A stretch of DNA of 64,000 nucleotides from Kineococcus mangrovi (GTDB taxonomy: Bacteria > Actinomycetota > Actinomycetes > Actinomycetales > Kineococcaceae), in assembly GCF_041320705.1 (NCBI RefSeq), contig NZ_JBGGTQ010000003.1, positions 186,001-250,000 on the forward strand, given 5' to 3'. Made by a program: the position numbers and the translations under genes. The stretch's first letter is position 1. Each line of letters opens with the position of its first letter. Shown piece by piece: positions 48,778 to 56,225 of the stretch. A model generated the notes under the pieces. That model was not told the DNA's origin and did not search any database. It saw nothing but the letters and a program-made list of their open reading frames with translations.

Positions 48778-50367
48778 ATGGACCGACTCGTGGACCGCCC
48801 CCGGAACCAGACCGCGCACCGGACGGTCGTGGTCGGGGACGACGCCGAGCTCCTGCCCTCCGTCGGTCGCGCCCTCGCCGAACCCACCGTCACCGAGATC
48901 GTCGTGCAGCCCGGCCGCTACGTCGAGCACCTGCGGATCGAACCCCGTGCGGCGCCGCTGACGATCCGCTCCGCCACCGGGCGCGCCGAGGACGTCGTCC
49001 TGACCTTCGACCTGTGCCAGGGCGACCGGGACCGGACGGGACTGCCCTACGGGCAGGACTGCGCGACCCTGACCGTCGTCGCCGACGACGTGACCCTGGC
49101 CGACCTCACCGTCGAGAACACCTTCGACCGGTTCGCCGAACCCTGCCAGGTCGAGGCGCAGGCGATCGCGCTGCGGACGCTGGGGGACCGGATCACTGTG
49201 CAGCGCTGCCGGTTGCTCGCGCGGCAGGACACGCTCCTGCTCGACGCCCCCGGGTGGTCCGACGTCCGGCACGTCCACCTCCGGGACTGCCTCGTGGAGG
49301 GCGACGTCGACTTCGTCTACGGCCGCGCCACCGCCGTCCTGGAGGGCGGGGAGGTCCGCAGCAACGGCCGGGGCTGGGTGTCGGCCCCGTCCACGGCGCG
49401 GGAGAACCCCCGCGGCCTGCTGTTCTCCGGGGTGCGGTTCACCGGCCCCGGGCTGCCCTCGGGCAGCGTCCACCTGGGGCGCCCGTGGCACCCCGGGGGC
49501 AAACCCGACGCGGTGGGCCAGGCCCTGTTCGTCGACTGCGCGTTCGGGTCGCACCTGAGCCCCGCGGGTTTCACCGAGATGAGCGGTTTCGACTGGCGCG
49601 ACGCCCGCTTCGGCGTGCTCGGCGGAACCGGCGCGCACCCCGGCTGGCCGTCCGTCCCGCCCGGTTCCCCGACCCGTCCCGAGGAGTTCCTGGCGGGCTG
49701 GGACGGCCCGCCGGTCCTCAGCGGCCGCGTCGTCGTCGTCTCGGACTCCACGGCCTCGGACTACCCGGCCGACCGTGCTCCGCGCACCGGCTGGGGTCAG
49801 GTCCTCGCCCGGTGCACGGGCGGCGAGGTCGTCAACCGGGCGATCTCGGGGGCCAGCACCACGAGTTTCCTCGCCTCCGGCGCGGCCGACGAGGCCCTCG
49901 CGGAACTCCGCCCCGGGGACCTGCTCCTCGTGGCCTTCGGGCACAACGACGCCAAGACGGACGAGCGGCACGCCGACGTCCACCGGACCTACCCGGCGAA
50001 CCTGCGCCGCTTCGTGGTCGGCGCCCGCGCGCGGGGAGCCCACCCCGTGCTGCTGACGCCGGTCGAACGCCGGTCCTTCGACGCGCAGGGCCGTGCCCGG
50101 TCCACCCACGAGGGGTACCCCGATGCCGTGCGCCGGTTGGCCGAGCGCGACGGCGTGCCCTGGTTCGACCTCACCGTTGCGAGCCGACGGCTGTGGCAGG
50201 AGCAGGGGGAGGAGGGCAGCAGGGCGTCGTTCCTGTGGTTCGGCCCCGGCGCCCACGACGGCTACCCCGACGGCGAACGCGACGACACCCACCTCTCGGA
50301 GGCGGGGGCCGTCGCGATCGCCGAACTGGTCAGTGCCGGGCTGCGGGACCTGGGCCTGCTGCGGTGA
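48778..50367 (+). CDS. Pectinesterase (CE8) fused to SGNH/GDSL rhamnogalacturonan acetylesterase-like domain
   Basis: A 529-residue two-domain esterase. Residues 1-310 form a pectin methylesterase beta-helix with all key residues: Gln in EAQAIALRT, Asp 151 in RQDTLLLD, Asp 178 in GDVDFVYGRA, and Arg 235 in HLGRPWHPGG. Residues 317-529 form an SGNH hydrolase: Ser in VVVSDSTASDYP, AISGAST, GHNDAKTD, and the catalytic pair in DDTHLSEAG, as in rhamnogalacturonan acetylesterase. It would remove methyl and acetyl esters from pectic material. No signal peptide is seen, which is unusual for CE8. Leaderless-type promoter. Confidence 0.88.
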   Translation: MDRLVDRPRNQTAHRTVVVGDDAELLPSVGRALAEPTVTEIVVQPGRYVEHLRIEPRAAPLTIRSATGRAEDVVLTFDLCQGDRDRTGLPYGQDCATLTVVADDVTLADLTVENTFDRFAEPCQVEAQAIALRTLGDRITVQRCRLLARQDTLLLDAPGWSDVRHVHLRDCLVEGDVDFVYGRATAVLEGGEVRSNGRGWVSAPSTARENPRGLLFSGVRFTGPGLPSGSVHLGRPWHPGGKPDAVGQALFVDCAFGSHLSPAGFTEMSGFDWRDARFGVLGGTGAHPGWPSVPPGSPTRPEEFLAGWDGPPVLSGRVVVVSDSTASDYPADRAPRTGWGQVLARCTGGEVVNRAISGASTTSFLASGAADEALAELRPGDLLLVAFGHNDAKTDERHADVHRTYPANLRRFVVGARARGAHPVLLTPVERRSFDAQGRARSTHEGYPDAVRRLAERDGVPWFDLTVASRRLWQEQGEEGSRASFLWFGPGAHDGYPDGERDDTHLSEAGAVAIAELVSAGLRDLGLLR

Positions 50368-51142
50368 GCTCCACCGCGGTGAAGGCGGCGAACAGGTTCG
50401 CCGCCAGCAGTCGCTGAGCGGCCGCGGTGAGGTGGGTCGTCCCGTCGTTGACGTGGCCGGCCGGGGACGGTGCGAACGCCGTCCCCGGCACCCGGCCCGG
50501 GGTGGCTGCGTGCGCTGCGGCCACCCCGGCGTGGTTCGGGTACGCGGCGATGCGCTCCGGCGCCATGCCGCCGAGCAGGAACGGGACGTCCTGCGCCGTC
50601 GGGACCTGCGCGCGGAAGGCGGCGACGAGCTCGTCGAGGTCCGCGGCGTACTCGGCCTCGCTGCGACCGTGGCCGCCGTCGGTCTCGCCCTGGTGCCACA
50701 GCACCACCCGCACGCGGGAGTCCGGGCCTGCCGCGGCCAGGGCCGCCCGCACGTGCGCGACGGCGCGCGCGAACAGGTTCGGGGTGTCCGCCCGCTCCAG
50801 GCCCACCTTCCAGACGCCGGGGTAGGACGTGTGGGCGTGGAAGCCCGTCCCGCCCACGGCGGCCGGGACGACGAGGACGCGCCGGTCGGCCGGCAGGGTC
50901 GGCAGCAGCAGCGCGGCGAAGGGGCCGCCGGGTCCGACGCCGCCCGGCGGGTGCCCCAGCAGCGGCCAGAACGGCTCGCGGGCCGGCACTATCCGCCCCC
51001 CGTCCGGTCCGGTCGCGGCGAACACCTCCACCCGCGGGTCGAACGCGTCGGCCCCCTCGGGGTCGAAGTCCGTGTTGGACCCGGCGGCGTTGGACTGCCC
51101 GAGGACGACGACGAGGTCGCGACCCGCCCGTTCCCCGTTCAC
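50330..51142 (-). CDS. Carbohydrate esterase, SASA/DUF303 (sialate O-acetylesterase-like) SGNH hydrolase
   Basis: A 270-residue SGNH-type esterase. Block I DLVVVLGQSNAAGSN has the nucleophile Ser, block III is VVLWHQGETDGG, and block V DGTTHLTAAAQRLL provides Asp/His. The family removes acetyl groups from xylan, pectin or sialic acids. No signal peptide. The GTG overlaps the stop of the Gfo/Idh/MocA gene (GTGA), and the gene ends the ABC system 3 operon. Its 3' end overlaps the convergent pectinesterase gene by 38 bp. Confidence 0.83.
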   Translation of the reverse strand: MNGERAGRDLVVVLGQSNAAGSNTDFDPEGADAFDPRVEVFAATGPDGGRIVPAREPFWPLLGHPPGGVGPGGPFAALLLPTLPADRRVLVVPAAVGGTGFHAHTSYPGVWKVGLERADTPNLFARAVAHVRAALAAAGPDSRVRVVLWHQGETDGGHGRSEAEYAADLDELVAAFRAQVPTAQDVPFLLGGMAPERIAAYPNHAGVAAAHAATPGRVPGTAFAPSPAGHVNDGTTHLTAAAQRLLAANLFAAFTAVELTAAGPGPAARH

Positions 51143-52557
51143 GTCCCCGTTCGCGCCATGACCGCCCCGGCGTCCAGGGGCAGCCCGAAGTCGGCCAGCC
51201 GGACTGCCTGTCCGCTCGCCAGGGAGGCGTTGCCGCTCACTCCGACCAGGACGCTGCGGACCCCGTCGAGGTACCCGGCCTGCCGGCCCAGCGGGTCCGG
51301 GGCCGCACCGCGCAGGACGTCGTCGAGGAGCATCGCGTCCCCGCCGCCGTGCGCGCCGGCCCCCTCGGGGATGGGCAGGAGCTGCGGCGGCTGCCAGTGC
51401 TCCTGCAGCAGGAGGCGGGACCCCCACGGCCGCAGGGACTGCGCGGCCACCTCGGGGTCGTCGGGCTGGGCGCTCGGGTCGACGGCCGGCGCCGACTTGC
51501 CGGGCGTCGCGCCGGCGGCGACGGCCGCGGCCGCGACGTGGGAGCGTTCCACGACCTCCAGCTCGACGCGGCCCCGGGTCCCGTTGACGGCGACCCGGTA
51601 CCCCTCCCACGGGGAGTGGGCGTTGAGCGTGTACGCCATGGACGCGCCGCGGGAGTAGCCGACCGCCAGGGTCAGGTTGTCCTCGATGGTGATGCCCCCG
51701 GTGAACACGTCGCGGTCGCGGTGGTACCCGTCGACGGCTTCGCCCTCCAGGAACAGCCGGCGCATCTTCTCATCGGCGGCGAGGTCCAGGACGAACGGGT
51801 CGCCGTGGCCCACGGCGTCCCGGCCGAGCAGCGGGCGCGGCCCCAGCCCGCGGCGCGCGGCGTTGGCCTCGCCGTAGAACCGCAGCCCGCCGAGGGCGAA
51901 GACGGTCTCGGGGGCGTCGTCCAGCCACCAGTTCACGAGGTCGAAGTGGTGGGTGGACTTGTGCACCAGCAGCCCGCCGGAGTTGGCCTTGTCCCGGTGC
52001 CAGCGGCGGAAGTAGTCGGCGCCGTGGACGGTGTCCAGGCACCACTCGAAGTGCACCGACGTGACGTCCCCGACCCGCCCGTCGGCGATGACCTGCCGCA
52101 GGAGGGTGTTGCGGGGGGAGTACCGGTAGTTGAACGTCACGACGAGCCGGCCCGTCGAGGTGCGCGCCGCCTCCACGATGTGGAGCAGCGACTGCGCGTC
52201 GATCGTCAGGGGTTTCTCGCACACGACGTCGACCCCGGCGCGCAGCGCGGCGACGACGTACCGGGCGTGGGTGTGGTCCGGGCTGGTGACGAGGACGACA
52301 TCCGGGCGCTCGGTGCGCAGCAGGTCGTCGAACGCCTCGGGCCGGTACCGGTGCGGGGCGCGCCGCCCCCGCTCGAGGAGGAACTGCTCGTAGTAGTCCA
52401 TCCGGACGTCGTTGCCGTCGACGAGGGCGACGACCTCCCCGACGTCGGTGTGGGTGGAGGACAGGGCCTCCAGGTACATCTGGGACCGTCCCCCGGTGCC
52501 GACGACGGCGTAGCGCCGCCGTCCCGTCGAGGGGGTCGTCACTCGTGCCTCGTCCAT
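51139..52557 (-). CDS. Gfo/Idh/MocA family oxidoreductase (long form)
   Basis: A 472-residue NAD(P)-dependent oxidoreductase, about 100 residues longer than usual. The Rossmann loop is YAVVGTGGRSQMYLEAL, followed by VVLVTSPDHTHARYV and VCEKPLTID. The C-terminal region has SGGLLVHKSTHHFDLVNWWLDD with the catalytic Lys/His. This long subgroup is common in actinobacterial and planctomycete sugar clusters. It follows the permease genes by 59 bp and is coupled to the SASA esterase gene. The substrate is unknown. Confidence 0.87.
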   Translation of the reverse strand: MDEARVTTPSTGRRRYAVVGTGGRSQMYLEALSSTHTDVGEVVALVDGNDVRMDYYEQFLLERGRRAPHRYRPEAFDDLLRTERPDVVLVTSPDHTHARYVVAALRAGVDVVCEKPLTIDAQSLLHIVEAARTSTGRLVVTFNYRYSPRNTLLRQVIADGRVGDVTSVHFEWCLDTVHGADYFRRWHRDKANSGGLLVHKSTHHFDLVNWWLDDAPETVFALGGLRFYGEANAARRGLGPRPLLGRDAVGHGDPFVLDLAADEKMRRLFLEGEAVDGYHRDRDVFTGGITIEDNLTLAVGYSRGASMAYTLNAHSPWEGYRVAVNGTRGRVELEVVERSHVAAAAVAAGATPGKSAPAVDPSAQPDDPEVAAQSLRPWGSRLLLQEHWQPPQLLPIPEGAGAHGGGDAMLLDDVLRGAAPDPLGRQAGYLDGVRSVLVGVSGNASLASGQAVRLADFGLPLDAGAVMARTGT

Positions 52558-52616
52558 CGTTCCTCGTTCCAGGTGGTCGGTTCGGCGGTCCTGCGGGTGG
52601 TCACGTCAGGGGGTGC

Positions 52617-53528
52617 TCACTTCATCCCCGTGGTGGCGATGCCGTTGAGGAGATAGCGCTGCCCGATGAAGAAGAACGCCACGACGGGCAGGAGCGAGAC
52701 GACCGACATCGCGAACATCGGGCCCCAGTCGCTGGCGCCCTCGGCCGACATGAACTGCCGCAGCGCCAGGGGCACGGTGAACAGGTCCGAGTCGGTGAGG
52801 TAGAGCAGCGGCCCGAAGAAGTCGTTCCAGCTGGAGATGAAGGTGAAGATCGCCACGGTCGCCATCGCGGGGACGGTGAGCGGCATGATCACCTTCCAGT
52901 AGGTCCGGTAGGGCCCGCAGCCGTCGATCTTGGCGGCGTCCTGCAGCTCCATGGGCAGTGCGCGCATGAACTGCACGAGCAGGAAGACGAAGAACGCGTT
53001 GGTGGCCAGGAACGCCGGGACCGTCAGCGGCAAGTAGGTGTTGACCCAGCCCAGCTTGGCGAAGATGACGTACTGCGGGATGAGGACGACGTGGGCCGGC
53101 AGCAGCATCGTGCCGAGCATGGCCGCGAACAGCGTCTTGCGGCCGCGGAAGCGGAGCCGGGAGAACGCGTAGGCCGCCATCGAGCACGACAGCAGGTTCC
53201 CGACGATGTTCAGCACGGCCAGGATGAGCGAGTTCACCAGGTAGAGCTGGAACGGGTGCTCCAGCGCCGACCAGCCGGCCGCGTAGTTGCCGAGCTCGAC
53301 CTGCGAGGGGACGAGGTTGCTGTCGGCGAACACCTTGGCGCTCGGCTTGAACGACGCCGACAGCATCCACAGGAGCGGGTAGAGCATGACCAGCCCCACC
53401 CCGACGAGGACGACGTGGCGCAGGAAGCGCGTGCGGGGCGTCCCGCTCAGCTCCTCCTGGTAGGCCTCGACACCACGCAGGCGGTCCTTGGCCGAGCGGA
53501 GTCCGCGGGTCAGGGTCGTGTCAGTCAT
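52617..53528 (-). CDS. ABC sugar permease (MalG type, system 3)
   Basis: A 303-residue permease with six membrane segments and EAA loop DAAKIDGCGPYRTYWKVIMP (first residue Asp). The ATG overlaps the end of the partner permease gene by 8 bp. Part of the third CUT1 importer, again without an ATPase gene. Confidence 0.93.
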   Translation of the reverse strand: MTDTTLTRGLRSAKDRLRGVEAYQEELSGTPRTRFLRHVVLVGVGLVMLYPLLWMLSASFKPSAKVFADSNLVPSQVELGNYAAGWSALEHPFQLYLVNSLILAVLNIVGNLLSCSMAAYAFSRLRFRGRKTLFAAMLGTMLLPAHVVLIPQYVIFAKLGWVNTYLPLTVPAFLATNAFFVFLLVQFMRALPMELQDAAKIDGCGPYRTYWKVIMPLTVPAMATVAIFTFISSWNDFFGPLLYLTDSDLFTVPLALRQFMSAEGASDWGPMFAMSVVSLLPVVAFFFIGQRYLLNGIATTGMK

Positions 53529-54468
53529 CGTAGAACACCCACCACTTGGAGACGAGGAAGTTGAGCGCGGTGAAGAAGGCGATGACGATGAACATCACCC
53601 ACGCGAGCGCGGAGGCGTAGCCCATGTCGAACCGCTGGAACCCCTGCTGGTACAGGTAGAGGTTGAAGAACAGGGTGGACTCCGCCGGGCCGCCGGTGCC
53701 GCCGGAGAAGACGAACCCCTGGGTGAACGTCTGCAGGGATCCGATGAGCCCGAGCACGAGGTTGAAGAAGATCACCGGGCTCAGCAGGGGGACGGTGATG
53801 GAGCGGAATTGCCGCCACCAGCCGGCGCCGTCGACGGAGGCGGCCTCGTAGAACATGACGGGGATCTGCCGCAGCCCGGCGAGGAAGATCACCATCGAGG
53901 CGCCGAAGCTCCAGACGCCGAGGGTGACGAGGGTGACGAGGGCCCAGTCGGGGTCGGTCACCCAGCCCGGGCCCTCGATGCCGAAGAAGCCCAGGAAGGA
54001 GTTGACGATCCCGCCGTAGCCGAAGATCGAGCGCCACAGCATGACGATGGCGACGCTGGCCCCGATGAGGGAGGGCAGGTAGAAGATCGATCGGTAGAAC
54101 TTGAGCCCGCGCACGCCCTTGTTGAGGAGCATGGCCACCGCCAACGCCGACACCATCGAGATGGGCACGGACAGGAAGGTGTAGGTGAGCGTGACGCGGG
54201 CCGACGTCTCCGCCTTCGGGTCCTCGAAGACGCGGGTGAAGTTCTCCAGCCCGACGAGCGCGGGGGACTGCAGGAGGTTGTAGTTCGTGAAGGCCAGGTA
54301 CAGCGAGACCCCGAACGGGATGACCGTGAACAGCATCCCGATGAACCAGGGCGCGAGGAACACGTAAGCGGCCCGTTCCTCCGACGCCTCGGCCGAGCTG
54401 CGCCGCCGCAGGCGTGGCGGCCTGTCCACCCCGGGGGCGGCCACCGGGGACGTGGTGCTGGTGCTCAT
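53521..54468 (-). CDS. ABC sugar permease (MalF type, system 3)
   Basis: A 315-residue permease with six hydrophobic segments and EAA loop EAASVDGAGWWRQFRSITVP. The ATG at 54468 has AGGAGGAA just upstream and is preferred over an in-frame upstream start that would add a proline-rich stretch. It sits between the binding-protein gene and the second permease. Confidence 0.93.
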   Translation of the reverse strand: MSTSTTSPVAAPGVDRPPRLRRRSSAEASEERAAYVFLAPWFIGMLFTVIPFGVSLYLAFTNYNLLQSPALVGLENFTRVFEDPKAETSARVTLTYTFLSVPISMVSALAVAMLLNKGVRGLKFYRSIFYLPSLIGASVAIVMLWRSIFGYGGIVNSFLGFFGIEGPGWVTDPDWALVTLVTLGVWSFGASMVIFLAGLRQIPVMFYEAASVDGAGWWRQFRSITVPLLSPVIFFNLVLGLIGSLQTFTQGFVFSGGTGGPAESTLFFNLYLYQQGFQRFDMGYASALAWVMFIVIAFFTALNFLVSKWWVFYDD

Positions 54469-54514
54469 GGTTCCTCCTGCTGCTTCCTCGGTCGGGGGGC
54501 CGGCGGCACCGGCA

Positions 54515-55828
54515 TCAGGACGACGCGCGGGCGAGGCTGGCCTGGGCTTCGGTGACGAACCGCTCACCGGCCTGCTGCGGGGTCATGCGGCCGAACTCGA
54601 CCTCCGTGGCGAGGCTCACGAGGTTGTCGGAGATCTCCCCGGCCCCGGCGGGCTCGAGGTAGTAGGGGGGCAGCTCCTCGTCCTGCAGGCCGAGGAGGAA
54701 GTCGACGAAGGTCTTGCCGTCGGCCGGCAGCGTCGCCGCCACCTCGGTGGCGATGTCGGGGTTGACCGGGACGCCGAGCAGCGCCGCCCGCGACTCGAAG
54801 GACGTCGGGTCGTTGGTCAGGTAGTCGATGAGGGCGGCGGCCTCCTGCGGGTGCTTCGACCCGCTGGCCTGCGACCACAGCAGCGTGGGCGTGATCTGGT
54901 ACCCGTGGGTGGGAACCTCGCCGGGGAAGCGGACGAGGGTCAGGTTCCCGTCCAGCGCGGTGTTGTAGTCGCCGAAGAGGTTGGCGGGGATCGTCTGGGA
55001 CGCGACGAACCCCTTGCCCAGGGCGGAGTCCTCCACGGTGGTGGCCTGGTCGTCCAGGCTGCCCGCGGGGGCGTACCCGCCGGCGTCGCGGAGGTCGACG
55101 GTCATCTGGAAGTAGTCCGCCAGCGTCTGCGCGGACATCCCGAGAGTTCCGTCCTCGGTGTACAGGCTCTCCCCGTGCTGACCGGCCCACAGGGACACGG
55201 TCGGGGCCCAGGGGATGTTGTAGCCCGTGCCGTACGTCGCCCGGCCGGTGGCCTCGGTGATGGCCACGTTGAAGTCGTGGAACTGCTGCCACGTCCAGGT
55301 GCTCGTGTCCGGCAGGGTCAGTCCCACGTCCTGCAGGACCTTCGTGTTGTAGACCAGGCCCTGGCAGGTGGTGCCGGTGGGCACGCCGTAGAGCTTGCCG
55401 TCGAGGCGGCTGGAGGCCAGGACGCTGTCGTCCAGCGCGGTGAGGTCGAGGGCGTCGGGGAAGGTCGCGAGGTCGGCCAGGGCGCCGCGGGAGGCGTACT
55501 CCCCGAGCCAGCGCCCCACGAGGAACATGACGTCCGGCGGGTTGCCCGCGGCGAAGCGGGTGTTGAGCTTGTCCTGGTAGCTCCCGACGTCCATCCACTC
55601 CAGCTTCACGGTGACGCCCGGGTTGGCCTCGTGGTAGGCGGCGAAGGCCTTCTCGTAGACCGCCGCCTGCTTGGAGTCGGCCCATGCCATGACGGTCAGC
55701 TCCACGCCGTCCGCGTCCGTCCCGCCGCCGGAGGCGCCGAAGCGGCTGCAGCCGGTGAGGGCGACGGCGGAGGCGGTCGCCACGCCGGTGGCCAGGGTGG
55801 TGCGACGACTGAGGGGGCGAGCGGACAC
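54515..55828 (-). CDS. ABC sugar-binding lipoprotein (system 3)
   Basis: A 437-residue CUT1 solute-binding protein. The N-terminus has a twin-arginine-like SRRTTLATG, a hydrophobic core and a lipobox LTGC at about residue 27. The mature domain has VMAWADSKQAAVYEKAFAAY, NTRFAAGNPPDVMFLVG and QGLVYNTKVLQDVG. The GTG has GAGGAGA 6 nt upstream. First gene of the minus-strand operon with two permeases, an oxidoreductase and an esterase; a pectin-derived or uronate oligosaccharide ligand is inferred. Confidence 0.9.
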   Translation of the reverse strand: MSARPLSRRTTLATGVATASAVALTGCSRFGASGGGTDADGVELTVMAWADSKQAAVYEKAFAAYHEANPGVTVKLEWMDVGSYQDKLNTRFAAGNPPDVMFLVGRWLGEYASRGALADLATFPDALDLTALDDSVLASSRLDGKLYGVPTGTTCQGLVYNTKVLQDVGLTLPDTSTWTWQQFHDFNVAITEATGRATYGTGYNIPWAPTVSLWAGQHGESLYTEDGTLGMSAQTLADYFQMTVDLRDAGGYAPAGSLDDQATTVEDSALGKGFVASQTIPANLFGDYNTALDGNLTLVRFPGEVPTHGYQITPTLLWSQASGSKHPQEAAALIDYLTNDPTSFESRAALLGVPVNPDIATEVAATLPADGKTFVDFLLGLQDEELPPYYLEPAGAGEISDNLVSLATEVEFGRMTPQQAGERFVTEAQASLARASS

Positions 55829-56225
55829 GGGGGTCTCCTCGGGTGTGGGCGCCTGCGGCGCGGGTCCTGTCCGGACGATCTGTGAGCGGTGCGGGAGCGG
55901 GTGGTGCGAGGACGGGTGGTCCTCCTCGACCCCCCGTGGCGCGGTGGTCGGCGACCCTCCTCGGTCGCCGTGAGCAGGTACGGTAATCGCTTTCTCGCTC
56001 CCGGTCCAGGGGTGGGGTCGCGAGCCGGTCGCGGCGCCTCCCTCGTCCACCCGGATCAAAAAAACTCTTGCAGCCCAACAAGATGTGGATGCAGACCGTG
56101 CTGCCCTTCCCCGGCGGGCGTTGTGTGGGTACCGTCTGGGGAACCGGTTTCTTGGTGGAGCGGGCGACGCGGCCGTCGCCCCCGCCGGGGAGGATGGCCG
56201 GGAGACCTCGGAGGTGGTTCGGGCG
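55829..56225. promoter_or_regulatory. 397-bp divergent regulatory region of the pectin/uronate genes
   Basis: No gene is seen here. On the minus side TACCGT (55980-55985) overlaps the LacI-type site GTAATCGCTTTC (55983-55994). On the plus side TACCGT (56130-56135) is followed by the perfect palindrome AACCGGTT (56142-56149) at the expected transcription start. Between them is an unusual A-rich patch (seven As at 56058-56064 region) and an inverted repeat TCTTG/CAAGA around 56066-56083. Confidence 0.55.

Noticed and set aside
56085-56225. Upstream ATG extension of the tandem alpha/beta hydrolase
   Set aside because: The added 47 residues have no family match, and the extension would contain the TACCGT promoter box and AACCGGTT palindrome.
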